Notes: a model not told the origin generated them from the letters alone. Shown: positions 13,693-26,204, numbered from the stretch's first letter. The stretch: 64,000 bases of DNA from Micropterix aruncella (GCA_944548615.1 OX155972.1:10103161-10167160), one strand, 5' to 3'. A program made the numbers and translations.

Positions 13693-14165
13693 ACGGTTGG
13701 GCGGTGTCGACTACACTGGGCGAAGCTGTCACCTCAGGCTGTAATAACGATATGTGATTGCCGTGGGATGAGCGTAGAAGTTAGACAATTACAATCCACA
13801 ATCTAGCTCTGCCAACTAGATCGCGAGAGACCAAGCGGGCAGACCAAGCGCCCTCGCTACCAGTTATGACAAGATTTCTCTGGCCTCCTGACTGGTTATA
13901 TATATGTTCGAAATCGCTTGCGCGGTCAGAAGCCGCTTCTAGACAACCCCCCCTCCCGGATATGTCCAAGTTCACAATCGACTAACACCGCACGGTGCGC
14001 AACCCGTCCAGGAGCGCTCGAACTACCATTCCCAGAGCAACTGGCCGACAGGCACAGAGTCCTTCCCGGGCTCGCACTTCTGCGTTAAGGCTGCAGGATG
14101 GGTGTTAACCTGTGAGTTCGACCGATCCTTACACATAGGTCACGATGGCTCAACTACACTAGCAT
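13693..14165 (-). mobile_element. family A retroposon, internally deleted
   Basis: Starts with the family 3' end in minus sense (GGTGTCGACTACACTGGGC). It carries the TTGCGCGGTC core and ends in the TTAACCTGTGAGTTCGACCG segment. About 200 bp of the middle is missing relative to complete copies. Confidence 0.7.
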
Positions 14166-14469
14166 GCCATATGGAAAGGCAGTAGATAATAGTCGGGGCA
14201 ACATTCTCAAAAAATCAGTTGTGTCTCCCCAAAACTCCCCAAAACAGTTGTGTCTACCCGGCAAGTAGCTCAAGGACTGATTTCATCTGAATAATAATTT
14301 CATAAATAATATCGACCGGCCGGAGAACGAACCGCTTTGGGTTCCGTTACACAACGGCATCGAGCAGCGCGGCTCGTTTCTCGGCTAGCCTCGGCTAGCC
14401 TCGAGCGGCTCGGCATTAATATTTGATTGAAATTAATTATGTAATTTAAATATGATTAGTGTAGCTTCT

Positions 14470-14760
14470 ATATGAGATAGTGCAACCACAATTTTACAAT
14501 GTGATTTTGGCCCAACGAGGCATTTGTGTACCAATATGTCTATCATCATTTCAAATCTTTAAGTACAATATTTCGAGGATGATATTTGATATATGACTAG
14601 AGCGCCCCCTGGTCGACCGATTTCAAACCCAATCTTTTCAACTCTTGCCATGACCAAATAATGCTGCATTAAAAATTTCAACTCAATCGGATTAAGCGTT
14701 TGGGCGCTATCGTGGAGGAATACATAAAAAAAGACAGACACGCAGAGATAATTCAATCTG
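14470..14760 (-). repeat. dispersed repeat K
   Basis: Shares ACAATGTGATTTTGG..., CCTGGTCGACCGATTTC and GATTAAGCGTTTGGGCG with 1915-2040 and, inverted, with 28845-29110 and 48435-48600. Probably a LINE 3' region. Confidence 0.5.
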
Positions 14761-14911
14761 GAAAAGGTTCTAATCGTCTCGAAGCAGGCTCAAAATGGAT
14801 TCTATCTTCATCTTGAAGAAATTTTTGCCCGTTCACAGTACTTTGCCGCCTCGTAGGTTGGTAGGCCTTGAAAGTAAATCGCTCTAAAAATAAAGTCTGG
14901 AGGATAATCGT

Positions 14912-15927
14912 GAGACATTTGATTTCCGGGCATTTTTAGACCAATTTGACCTTCCTGAATTTAATCTGCCCGGTGCCAAGTCGGATTTTACCGCTATGCT
15001 CAGTATTCAAGATGGCGTGTTTTACCCCGGAAAAAAGTGTGGTTTCTATTCCTTTCACTTCAAGGTGTCAATTTCAAGGATTCTAAGGTCTCCGAGTGCA
15101 AATAAACGATTGGTTATAGGACCAATCGCTCACCGGAATTGTTGCTTCCAAGATGATGGCTGCATTTAGAAGCGAAAGTTGGCTGTATTTCCACTTTTAG
15201 CGCCGTAAAATGCACTTCTGTACTCATTAGATGGGTTCTTAAGGTCGCTGACTACAATGCGGAGGTCCGCAGAGATACCGAGATATTGGAAGTGTTCATT
15301 TTAGGATCTTGGTAACCGGAAGTACACATATTTTTAGTGCTAAGAATATGCCTTATAGTAATTTATAAGGTGCCTATATAGTTACGTATTTTTAGAGTTT
15401 CTAATCACCATATCCAAGATATTTGTGGGCCGGAAGTCGTTAAACCTGAAGACTATTTATTTATTTATTTATTTAAGTAATTCAAGAATAATTTAAAACA
15501 ATTTTATCTTAGGAACTATGCATTAAATATTTTAAACATTGAATAAATAGCAGAAAATGAATACATAGCAAAGTCCAGTGACAACGCCACCTAACTAGGC
15601 CGGAACCTGTTCTAAGGTGAACGTTTAATTTTGTGCGTGCTTGTTCATAATTGTGATTATTACAAAAACAAAATATTTTTGTAACAAAAAAAATAAAAAA
15701 AAAATAAAAAATTGTCGTAATAAAATCATTATTTGATCACAAAAGAATAAACATGCAACAACTACCTTAAAAACTAATAAATACTTAAAATTAGGAGTAG
15801 AAAAGCAATTGATTTTTAATTCCATCTTAGACGCCATCTTGAATTCTGAGCATAGGGGAAAATCTGACTTTACACCGGAATCACAAGATTCATGTTAGTC
15901 TAAAAATACCCGGAAAACAAGTGTCTC
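14912..15927. mobile_element. ~1-kb element with imperfect terminal inverted repeats
   Basis: The left arm starts GAGACATTTGATTTCCGGG and includes TTTTTAGACC, GTCGGATTTTACC and TATTCAAGATGGCG. The right arm carries the reverse complements in order: CGCCATCTTGAATTC, AAAATCTGAC, TCTAAAAATACCCGGAAAAC and GTGTCTC. Arms are about 100 bp. The interior has no intact ORF. It looks like a non-autonomous DNA transposon; no TSD was resolved. Confidence 0.55.
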
Positions 15928-16179
15928 TCGATTTGCCGTCAGATTTCATAATTTAGAGATTCTTGCTCCGTCTATAAAGTATAGGTATGGAACCGATTAC
16001 GATTACAAAGCGATTATTGGACGATTTTTGGTGTTTTATCGAATAATCAGAATATTCGATTGTTGCTCCGATTGCATTGGTCACTTTGGAGTTGTCAACT
16101 ATTACGTGCGAACGATTATTTGTTTATTACGATTTATTGGATCATTATATAAACCGTGGGGTCGCCGCGATGATTTAAG

Positions 16180-16680
16180 GACTAAACAGTCCACTGTCTA
16201 GCTATACCAACTTGCACGTGAGAGTCCAACGATTTCTCTTGCCCTTACTATCAGATTTGGCCGGATTTCGATTGGCTCCTCCTTTCTGGTCACGGTTTCG
16301 AGATCGATTGCCCGGTCTCTACCTGCCGTATGCGGTAATTCGGTTTGAATATATCAAGGAGCGAGGCGCCCTTTGACCGCCATGGCACTCGGGATCGGGT
16401 GGCCAACAGATTGTTTCAAGGATAGACGCCGTCTGGTACGAATCTAATCTAAAATTACCCCCGCTCTCTATGAAATATACATCTCCAGACCTCCCTGGTT
16501 ATTTGCCGGATTGCGTAAGCGTGGCTAACGCAGTCTGGTACGAATCTGCAAGATTCTGATCTCAACCACCTCCGACTGCAGGACATAGCGGTCAAGTCGT
16601 TCTATGTTAAGTCTCTCTACGATGAGCCTATCAGATAATATGTGAACTGTGAGTTGGGTAAGCCAGATGACATACAGCTT
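16180..16680 (-). mobile_element. family A retroposon, divergent fragment
   Basis: Contains the AACAGTCCACTGTCTAGCTA, GAGATCGATTGCCCGGTCTC and GGGATCGGGTGGCCAACAG landmarks in minus orientation. The right half belongs to a divergent subfamily (CAACCACCTCCGACTGCAGG) shared with 22240-22555 and 60995-61262. Confidence 0.65.
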
Positions 16681-18119
16681 GGCCAACACCACCCAAGCTA
16701 CACTGAATAATTAGGACTTTATATGTCAGCAAGTCTCGACTCTCAACTCTAGTCTCGCTGGTACAACTGATAGATACTTACTCGCTCGCCCAATCCGTCT
16801 GTCTACCGTGACTGCTACTGTGGCTACCTGATGTGCCGTACTAGACCAGTTGGCCGTTGGCAGTTGCTACTTGCAGGCCGCCCACCATATACGTTCGCTG
16901 GCAGTCGGTTCGATGTTTGCAGCTCTTGATACTATACATTTACAATAACAATTGTTAGATGACAAGAAAATATTAAACAAAAAAAATAACACGAAATTTA
17001 AACAGTTTCATGATTGCACACACGAAAATATCCAACCAATAGCAAACGACAGAGAAAAAAAAAACATTTTCGAAAAAAGCAAATTTGCTTATGAATACAA
17101 ATTTATCTGGAGTTAGAAATCTAACTCAAACTGAATTTAAATGCGGATTAAATGGCCTTCAATCAGAAAAAAATAGCCATATTCGGTCCAGATTATATAT
17201 GTATAAAAGCATACTTATTTATAAAAAGTGCCGAAAATAACATGATTTTAACCCCTAAACTTGTGAAGTAAAAACTCGGCCGTACCTTTTGCATCCCGGA
17301 AGGGACGTTACACATTCTTTAATTGTATTAAAAAAGGAAAAGTAAAATTATATTTTTTTAAAATATCATTTTCTTGATGCCCCAATACGGCCACGCTTCA
17401 GTCTGAGGTTTAGCGCAATCTAGCGGATGTCAGTACGAAATGTACCGCTTATTGCTACTATTGTAAATCTGATATGATTGTCCTGGTTTCGAGCGCTTAG
17501 TCTATGTGCTGTATTGTTTGACGCGCTCATTGAATACGCAAATACTCCCAGAGAAGTACCAAAGTCCATTCATGATTTTCCATCCGTTGGATAAAGTAAC
17601 AACTTATTAATTTAAGCTCTTAAATCATTACCGTTTATTCGAAAATGGATCTCTTAGCCTAATTAATAATTAAACACTTCCTTTTGTTAGCTAAATCAAA
17701 CACAAATTCAGATTTGTTAAATTATGGTTTGATACTTTTATATAAATAACTTGTCTCGAAGTCGTACCAACCAATGGTTTATGTATATTTTCTCCCTCTT
17801 GAGAGAAAACATAAAGGTCGGAAATATTATCTCTTCCATAAGAATTTATATTGTTTTTAAAATTATAAATAAATGAAATATATATTTAATTTATTAGCAT
17901 TTAGCAATTGAGAAATGATGTCAATATTACGCCTTATATATTGAAGGGATTGAAAAACGTGAGAAGTGATATGGATATAATAATTATTAATAATTGAAAA
18001 AGGTGAAATATGAAATAAACCGATATATCGATTTCTCAGATTAAGTTAGTGTCTCATCGATAGATAATGAAATCTATGGGTTTTTTTAAACAAATTGCAA
18101 AATGGTCACAATTGTAGTC
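16681..18119. other. spacer, no recognised gene
   Basis: AT-rich; no supported gene or structured repeat. Confidence 0.35.
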
Positions 18120-18835
18120 ACGCAGTATGCTCTAATAAAGGCAAACGACAATTGGGCTTTAGTTTACTTTTTTATGTATGCTTTGATGTGGAAATATTAA
18201 TAATAATAACTATTCATAATTAGTAATTTATTTATTTTGAGAATTAATTACTATAAATCATTTATTGTGCTTACAAAAATAGCAGGAACCGAATGACAAA
18301 TCCATAACCTTATGCTTATTTGATTCTGTCACCCAACTGAGACTAGCTCATTCTATGGTGGACAGGACACTTATATTACAATAAATTGTAATGGCTTTAA
18401 TTTGCTTATTTATATATGCTTTGGTGTAGAAATAAGAATAATAAGAGCTATTTATATGTATTTATTTATTTATTTAAAAAATCATTACTATAAATCATTG
18501 ATTATGCTTACAAAAATAACAGGAACCGTACGGCAAAACCTTAAGCTTATGCTTATTTGATTCTATCAGCCAACTGGGATTAGCCCGTTCTAGGGTGGAT
18601 GGGACTCTACAAATACAATAGATTATTCAAAAGTCTTGGTAAAATGCTTATAAAACTATTTTTTTTATTTATTTTTATTTATTTAAGAATAAATTACTAT
18701 AAAACATTGATTTGCTTACAAAAATAACAGGAACCGAATGGCAAAACCTTAACCTTTTGCTTATTTGATTCTGTCACCCAACTCGGACTAGCCCGTTCTA
18801 GGGTGGACAGGACTCTAATATTACAATCAAGTTTG
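18120..18835. repeat. three tandem ~220-bp units
   Basis: The motif CAGGAACCG followed by CTTATTTGATTCT, then CACCCAACT and a GTGGACAGGAC-type end, occurs three times (about 18285-18375, 18518-18605, 18728-18815). Each is preceded by TTTATTTATTTAT-rich sequence. A related single copy lies at 23495-23550. Confidence 0.7.
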
Positions 18836-18965
18836 CTTGATTGCTTGATTGCTTACAAATATACAAGTTTTAGTGAAAAGCTAATAACACTAAATTGCCC
18901 TAAAGTGTAGTCTTCAAAAAAATTATGAAAATAATAAAAAAAATGTTTAAAGATAATATAATAAA

Positions 18966-19610
18966 CTAGCTGACCCGTGCCCACTTCGTTGGGCAGTAAC
19001 ACTTTTTACTTGGGATGAAATTATGAGTGTGGTTTGGTAAGTACTGAGTGCTATGATTTATTTCCTGACTGCCAAAAGAGGGGTTATATTTTTACATACT
19101 TATGTCGTATTATCTCTTTAACTATTTATGCAGTAAAAGGGAAAAGTCTTTTGTTTTAAACACTTGAGACGATCAATTTACTTATTTTGATAATAATTCA
19201 TAATTGTTGATAATATGACCAATAAACATGACCTAACGATTTAAATTATTTTTTAAATATAAAATACTACTGTTTGTTACTTAAATATAAAAGTTAGACA
19301 TATGCTATCACTGACTTTTTTGTAGGCATTATCAAGCTGTACAACTTTTCTCTAGAACTTAATCACATATCTCTCATCGTTAGGGCAGCGTTCGTTAGAA
19401 ACGTTTTCGTTCGACCGTTTTTTCCGACTTACTTTGGAAATCCGACTACCACGAAAGAGTCTTTTCATTTTTCGGATTACTATATAGCCTATGGCACTTA
19501 CAAATAACGTGGCTTTCTGTTGGTAAAAGAATTTCAAAATCGGTTCAGTAGATCCAGAGATTACTTCCTACAACCTCACAAACTTTACCTCTTTATAATA
19601 TTAGTATAGA
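18966..19610 (-). mobile_element. Helitron, non-autonomous, family H1
   Basis: In minus sense it runs from TCTATACTAATATTATAAAG to the hairpin GCCCAACGAAGTGGGC, then ACGGGTCAG and CTAG, flanked by T. This is a complete Helitron structure with TC 5' end, 3' hairpin and CTAG. The family has further copies at 27270-28041, 37133-37891, 38306-39307 and 51795-52521. No Rep/helicase ORF is present. Confidence 0.88.
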
Positions 19611-19739
19611 TAAAATGCAATTCCGTTATATAATCGGTTGGTAGTTAGTTCAATGTTAAAATATAATCAACATACATGTTTAAAAATATGTTAATAATTT
19701 GTGCACCTAAGTTTAATTAAACTTATTTGCCTATATAAC

Positions 19740-20400
19740 ATAAATTGCCTTAAAATGTTGTATCAAAAACTAATACATAGTTGTATAGACATTAATTAAA
19801 TTACATTTACAATTTTGATATTGTGATATGATTACATTATTAATTCTATTAATAATCAAAAGTAAAATGATTACTCGTAAGAAAGTATCTAAATACCTAA
19901 TAGAATTACAACATATTGCGTTAATTTATACCTACATATTATATTATATTAATTATACTAAGATATTATCTTAATCAATGTTTTTAATCCATCAAAATTA
20001 AATGGTGAGACTCGATATAATTCTGAAATATTACCTACGTACCTACATTAAATGAAATTAATTATGTAGTGCAATACAAATAGGTATATTATTATGAACA
20101 TATCAATTATTTAAAATAACGATCAAGAGAATATTTTTTAAAATAAAATAAATAAGTGTCAAAAAGAGCAAAAAAGCAAATAAAAAGTGAGGATTGTCAA
20201 AAGCAAAATAAAATGTCTTATGTGATTACATTGCAAATCAAAATAGTCAATATGTTAATAAAATGTATTTAATAATAGAAATAGTAAAAAAAAAGTCAAA
20301 TAGAAAATTTCATAATTACCAATTATAGTATTAGAAATAGTCAAGATTAACAAAGTTTTTAGAAATCGTTAATATCGTACAATTTTCTTTTAATGAGTTA
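19740..20400. repeat. dispersed AT-rich repeat E
   Basis: Matches 4090-4620: AAAACTAATACATAGTTGTA, TATTAATAATCAAAA and AAAATGTCTTA(T/G)GTGATTA occur in the same order. Class unknown. Confidence 0.6.
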
Positions 20401-20479
20401 TATTTTGAGCTCATTCCTTAATTGGGGTATTTTTCTATTCCCAATATATATTTTTTAATACTAAGGGGTAGTTTGAAGT

Positions 20480-20760
20480 TTGTTGTAACACAACATTACG
20501 ACGTAGTTCGGATCCCTTTTAAAAACATCTAGTTTTGGACGCTGAAGAATCAGATTATTTCTCACCCTGGTAAGAATTTTATGATTGTATCGGACGCTTA
20601 GCTATTTTTTTTTATAATCAACTTAATGCAATCTAATACGGTAAGGTCAGGATTTTAAACTTTATGAAATGACCACGGCATGATTCTACATGACGTAGAA
20701 TACTTAAAATTCGAATAGCCCGTTTCTTGTTTACATTGATGGTCTTATTTAAAGTTGATT
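20480..20760 (-). pseudogene. possible LINE RT fragment
   Basis: The minus strand can be read as INVNKKRAIRILSILRHVES then CRGHFIKFKIL, resembling the QKRAIRxIxxL...C...F motif of LINE RT C-terminal regions. It is short and broken by stops. Confidence 0.3.
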
Positions 20761-21284
20761 GAAATTCATCGATTATCTTGGGCGCTATGTATGAATAATG
20801 TCTTTGTGCAAACGGTGTCAGTATTTTATGGCGTACGTGCTTGTAAGTAGTGGTGTTTCTTCTTTGTGATTCATGTATTTAGTGATTTTGTGTAGGAGAG
20901 GACTTTATTAGTATTATTTTTACATATATTTGCCTAATGGCCAGCAAATACCTAAACTCCAACTCACTCAACAGGTTATTTGAGGAGTATATCCAAGGTG
21001 TATTCAATAATATTCAATCATTCTGTCTACTCAAACTATGCTATGTAAGTTGGAAATTCGGATTTCGCTACTTATTTTACCTGGAGGGAAATGTTAATTG
21101 AAGTATTCACTAGGCACTGTAATACTGAAAGTTTGAAGCAATTAGTTGTATGTTACACATTGTTATTACCGTAGCAGTTCGCTGTTTAAATGTTCACCTG
21201 TGCCATAAAATAGAGTGAACTTTCTAAATTATTAATATTCAATTATAACGTATGGACCCTTTTCGTAGAAACTGGAAATAGTTA

Positions 21285-22034
21285 GGGTCAATTCACACGT
21301 ACCACAACCACACCACGTCGCAGCGACATAATGTGGTCAAGCTGTGGTTACGTGTGAATAGTGCCGCAGCGGCTTTTTGCAGTTGCGTTGTGGTACCGAC
21401 AAAATGTCGATGTGGTTGCGTTGTCGCTGTTGTTGCGACGTGGTAACCACACGTGGTCATGTGCAGTTATACTCCAGCTTTAGTAGAGGTAACACGGCTT
21501 GACTGAACGTAGTCATGGAGGAAAGATTGTTGTTGCTATCCTTGTTATGGCTTTTATTAATAAGAAGAAGACGACGAAATCAGTGTATTCGTCGAAATAG
21601 AATTTATTGGGTACATCCTTTATTGGAAAACAAAAGTCAAAGCCAATTCCGTACTGATTATCCTAAACTTCGAAGGTTCAAGACGAAATTTTATAAAAAA
21701 TTTAGAATGAGCAAGAATACATTTTTCGCACAACCACGCGGCAACTCAGTACAACGCAGAATGAAAGAGGGGAGCGCAGGCGCCAGCTAGGCGCGCGCTG
21801 TTGATGACGTCATGTCGTGGCGATGTGGCCGCGGTGCCGCCGCCGCGTGGCGGCGTTGCCGTCGCGATGTGATTGCGATGTGTAGTATTTACACAGGTGG
21901 TCGATAACAACGTCAAAATGTGGTACGTGTAAATTGTAATATTCATTTTCAATACAAAATATACGCCCGACCACATGGCGTCGTTGTGGTGTGGTTGTGG
22001 CTGTGGTGTGGTTGTGGTACGTGTGAATTGCACC
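21285..22034 (+). mobile_element. PIF/Harbinger element, internally deleted
   Basis: The TIRs are AATTCACACGTACCACAACC at the left and its reverse complement at the right, extending through ACACCAC. Both ends are flanked by TTA (21282-21284 and 22035-22037), the 3-bp TSD typical of Harbinger. Subterminal GTGGT/GTTGTCG repeats fill both ends. The interior keeps the start of a transposase ORF (21515-21790), so this is a 750-bp deletion derivative. Confidence 0.85.
21515..21790 (+). pseudogene. Harbinger transposase N-terminal remnant
   Basis: A 91-codon ATG ORF. An arginine-rich start (RRRRRNQCIRRNR) precedes YWVHPLLENK, then FRTDYPKLRRFKTKFYKKFR and MSKNTF. The order WVHPL...Y..L......F..YFRMS..TF is the conserved N-terminal segment of HARBI1/ALP-like Harbinger transposases. 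The DDE domain is absent: the frame leaves homology after TFFAQ and stops, presumably at the internal deletion junction. Confidence 0.75.
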
Positions 22035-22239
22035 TTAGAAATGGCGTTGATAAATAGGAAAATAACGCAATTTTAGATTTACACAATTCGGATGACGTCG
22101 GGGTCAGTATTAGAGCGAATAGGTGGTGGATTGGTATAATTGTGTTTATCTAGTAATAAATAACTCTTGAAATCCTTGAAAATAGACCCATTTATAACGG
22201 GCTGATTGCTATGAATCAGAACCGAAGCGCCTATTACCC

Positions 22240-22555
22240 GTCAATATCACACCGGATTGGGTGGCCAAGGGATCGTTTCAAGGATAGATGATGTCAGGTC
22301 GACAACTACCCCCGCTGCTTAGCAAACGTACGTTTCCAGACCCCCCGGTTATTCGCCGGATTGCACAGTCGATTGGATGACGACGCGCTGTGCGCAAACT
22401 GCGCAGTCCCGGTCGATCTTCTGCCTACTGTAATCCTGCAGTCGGAGGCGATTGAGATTAGAAGATCACTGATTCGGGTGAATACATCAGGCGGAACTGG
22501 GCGATTTGCGTGCCAGGCGGTGTCAGCCACGCTTACGCATTTCGGCAAATAACCA
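22240..22555 (-). mobile_element. family A retroposon, divergent subfamily
   Basis: Minus-oriented fragment with GGATTGGGTGGCCAAGGGAT, CGTTTCAAGGATAG and CCCCCGGTTATTCGCCGGAT, the subfamily also seen at 16180-16680. It abuts a plus-oriented copy. Confidence 0.65.
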
Positions 22556-22990
22556 GGGGAACTGCTCTTGAAACGACAATCGGCTACCCGATTCCGGGTG
22601 AAGAGCCGGGCAAAGTGGCCGGGTCCGGGATAGATTCGGTTGACACCGTTTCACCGCTACGTAAGGAAGAGGACCGCGCAAGCGACCTCGAACTCGTAAC
22701 CAGTCGAGAGACCGGAGTAATCTTGTCGCAACTGGAAGTAAGTGCGTGAGTGTAAGCCCGCTGGGTAGCATCCCTGGCTATCTCGCGGATAAGTCATTGG
22801 CCTCTTACGGGGAGCTTGGCGGTGGACTGTATTAGTCCTAAGTCTTCTGCGCTCAATTCACGGGAGATAGAACGATAATTTCGTTAAAACTTCCCGATGT
22901 GACGGGTTCGCCCGTTGTAGTTTCCAGCTCTTGTTGAGATGACGGGTTCCTGAGCTCGAGTTGGGGTGACGGGTTCGTCCGTTGCAGTTA
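22550..22990 (+). mobile_element. family A retroposon, 5'-truncated, with repeated 3' end
   Basis: Plus-oriented copy with GAACTGCTCTTGAAACGAC, GAGGACCGCGCAAGCGACC and the 3' end GACGGGTTCGCCCGTTGTAG. The terminal GATGACGGGTTC...GAGCTC(T/G) unit then repeats about three times to 22990, suggesting the element's tail is a short tandem repeat. Confidence 0.7.
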
Positions 22991-24386
22991 AGAGCTCCAA
23001 AGAGCTTGCATACTATGTTGAACCACCAACAGGTACTTTTGAAACCTCCCTCTTAGCTTTAGATTCTATATGCTTGCCTGCATCCATCATTATCTTTCGT
23101 GCATATTTACTCTAAGTGCAGAGTAGAGTGATTTGCATCGTTAGAGCACTCCCTAAGATACGGAGGACTTGATAAGAGTGCGGAGCTTTGGGGATTAGAA
23201 GTTTCATGGATGCTGCATTGTCGTCTGTGTACGATGCGCTTAAATATTTTGATCGTTGCGTTTAACTTTCCCGTACTACGTTGTTGATTCCGCGGTTTCA
23301 GCGCATTTATTCGTACTTGAACTTTTACACAATTTGTGGTATACAGATGAGAGTGTTTTCTTTGTTTCCCACGCAGAAAGGAATGGCAGAACTCGAAACA
23401 ATACTGGGACCGACAAAAAACCGTATACAAGGATAACAAGTATGTCCAAGTATAGCTAATGGAACCATGATACGACAGTCGCCTTTTCTATATATTATTC
23501 GATTCTGCCACCCAACTGGGACTAGGACGCTTAAGTGTGGACAGGGCTCAGGGTGAATTTAAGTACATATTATATTTTGTCATTCAATTGCAAATATTCA
23601 ATTGCAATATGTATGTATATATATATGTATGTCCCAAAATTTAATATTATTACGCTTTCTTATTCTATTTTTAACTTCTCAAATGTACCATAATAATATA
23701 CAAAGATGTATTACAGCTAGTTACGTAAACCACTATACTTTTTTTTTTATATTTAGCCTACCTTAGTACAGGCGAGGCCTAGTTAGGATGGCTTTGAATT
23801 TTAAAAAATGATGTAATATTATTGATAAATAAAGAATTTTGAATTTTGAATTTGAATTTAAATAGGGCATTTGAAAAAAACAACTTTATCTATTGGTATT
23901 CATTGAAACTACTCGAAACTTATGCATAATATATAAAATCAAGGGATAAATATTATAGAATTGAATTAAAAAAAATGTGTCTGAAAATTAATCAGGAAAT
24001 CAAAATTAGAAACTAATAATAGAAATAAGTGTTAAGCTTAGCTTATTTCTATGTATTTATTATAACGCAGCTTGGGCACAATAAATATGATTACTTTTAT
24101 CTCAAAAACAACATGACAAAGATTTATATTTTTTATAATTTTTTTCATAAAGATAAATATGTATTTGCAATAGTTTCTAAAAAATATTTCCAAACTTAAT
24201 CAGGCCAGATATAGCCATTGCCTTTGTTCGCCATTTCTGTACACCATGAAATACTCATTAGAGGTAGAAAAAGCTTTTTTTCTAGAAAATTAGAACCTTC
24301 ACTTTATCGTTTCGTAAAACCCAAAAAATCACTGGAGATATGTATGTGCAATAGTCAAATAAAGAATGTTGTCATCACTCACTGTT
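22991..24386. other. spacer, no recognised gene
   Basis: No supported gene. Contains the CACCCAACTGGGACTAGGAC repeat (23495-23550) and a GAATTTTGAATTTTGAATTT-type tract (23830-23860) typical of LINE 3' ends. Confidence 0.35.
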
Positions 24387-24428
24387 TTTGTAACATTCGC
24401 AAACAAGCGTGTTTGCGAATGTTACAAA
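24387..24428. repeat. perfect 18-bp hairpin
   Basis: TTTGTAACATTCGCAAAC and its exact reverse complement are separated by the six-base loop AAGCGT. No terminator or miRNA context is visible. Confidence 0.85.
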
Positions 24429-24579
24429 GACAACATTTTACAGCACTACTTACATTCGTAGAAAATATCACTTCATATGTTTGCTTATTTTTTTTTTAAT
24501 TTAATAAATAGTTATTAAGATGTATTTTATACCTATTTAATAAATACGCAAGCTGTATATTCGAATCAAGGTTATTGCG

Positions 24580-24650
24580 AATATCAGCATCAGCGTATTA
24601 TCAGCATTGGTTTCAATATCAGCATCTGCATCAGCATCCGCATTAATCAA
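24580..24650 (+). repeat. AGCATC minisatellite, left block
   Basis: Degenerate ATCAGCATC repeats. The same motif recurs at 25836-25925, on the other side of the LINE tail. Confidence 0.7.
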
Positions 24651-24914
24651 TGCTGATTTTTATTGTTTGCTGATTTTGTGCTCGTGACATGACCTTGAAT
24701 GGCGGATCTTAGCGATAGTCGCATGCGTATGCTGTCATCTCCGCGAGCAAGTGTTCCTAGCGAACAATTATTCAGCAGTGCCGTAATTATATATGTATAA
24801 GCCCTAATCGACTGCAATCTGAAAAGGCAGCTCAGCTATTGTTTTAAAAATATAACTTACCTTTAATAAAATTTCAAGTTGGGTGGTTAACCGCCAATTG
24901 TATTTTATTTTTGT

Positions 24915-25508
24915 ATGTTAGGAAATGGTACCTTACCCTTTCAAAATGTAAGAAGATTGTTTTTGATAATTAAAAGTCACATAAGTAGCCCTCTGCAAAT
25001 ACTCAGAATATTTCTTCCTATGGGCACAAAAAAATCTCTTGCACAGTCTCTCCTCTTACCTTTCCTTGACTATGCAGATGTGGATTATCTCAATTTATCA
25101 GAGGAACTGCTCAATAGACTTGAACGTTTGCAAAATGAATGCATACGATTCATCTTCGGTCTACGTAAGTATGATCACGTGTCCGACTATAGGGCACAGT
25201 TAAAGTGGTTGCCAGTACGCCAAAGATGAAATGTTCATATACTTGCTCTCCTATATCGTGTACTCTCCCAATCTACACCATCCTATCTCCACGAGCTTTA
25301 TGAACCACTAAGTTCCCACGGTCTCGTACTTCGGTTAGCCTCTGACAGTTTATTAAAAATTCCGAGTCATAATAGTGATTTCTATTCCTATTCTTTCTGT
25401 GTCCATGGTGCAAGACTCTGGAACGATCTCCCAGCAAATATACGAAACTCGCCTTCTTTACCATCGTTTAAGACTCACCTTAAGGATTACTACCTTTCTA
25501 AGAAGTAA
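24915..25508 (+). pseudogene. LINE reverse transcriptase C-terminus, one stop
   Basis: The frame contains LAQSLLLPFLDYADVDYLNL, then LLNRLERLQNECIRFIFGLR and LKWLPVRQR. A TGA (25227-25229) interrupts it. It continues in the same frame with HILALLYRVL, ARLWNDLPANIR and FKTHLKDYYLSKK to TAA (25506-25508). This is the C-terminal RT region of CR1/Jockey-superfamily LINEs. Only one in-frame stop over 198 codons suggests a fairly young insertion. The 3' region ends in (TTA)n near 25718-25736. Confidence 0.85.
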
Positions 25509-25717
25509 CCAGTTCTTCCCTTTCTCTCCTCTTCCTCTCCCAATTTCCTCTCCTCAGGCATTATTAGTTTTAAATTCTTCCACTTATCTGTATGTTATGT
25601 AATAATCTTTATTTTCACAATGCGCGCATGTACCACTGTGTTTAGGTAAGTTGTACGACATTGCCATTTGGCAATAAGCTCGCCTCTTTGTATACTAATT
25701 AAGTGCAAAGAAATAGT

Positions 25718-25736
25718 TTATTATTATTATTATTAT
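25718..25736 (+). repeat. (TTA)n tail of LINE
   Basis: Short TTA tract about 210 bp past the ORF stop, consistent with the element's 3' terminus. Confidence 0.6.
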
Positions 25737-25835
25737 AAGTATTACAACTGACTTTTTATTTAAAATACCTAGATATTATTTCTTTTAATTACAATTTCAT
25801 AGTTAGATATATTTTATTTAGGTAATTTATTAAAA

Positions 25836-25925
25836 TCATCATCAGCATCAGCATCAGCTAATATTTATATAAAAAAATCTGCATCAGCATCCGCTGATAT
25901 TAAAAAAACCTGCATCAGCAACAAC
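25836..25925 (+). repeat. AGCATC minisatellite, right block
   Basis: ATCATCAGCATCAGCATCAG and CTGCATCAGCATCCGCTG units matching 24580-24650. The LINE tail lies between the two blocks. Confidence 0.7.
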
Positions 25926-26204
25926 TCTAAATTTTGAATTATCAAGGCCTTGATACAATTATATAATTTAACCTAATATAACTAGCAATTAATGTCAATA
26001 TAGTGTTTTAATACAGAAATAATTTACTTTTTTGTCAGGTTTAAGGTTATTCGGTCATATAATACCGGGTGTAGACAGCGCAGTTGGCAAAGATTTTACA
26101 CTTTGTTATTTATGCTTATATATTATTCATTCACGTGTATTAGACGGGAACAGGATTCATGTTAAAATAAACAGAAAATTACATCGTGTTCATTTATAGT
26201 TATA

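Noticed and set aside
24387..24428. miRNA precursor
   Set aside because: The 18-bp stem with a 6-nt loop is too short for a Drosha/Dicer hairpin.
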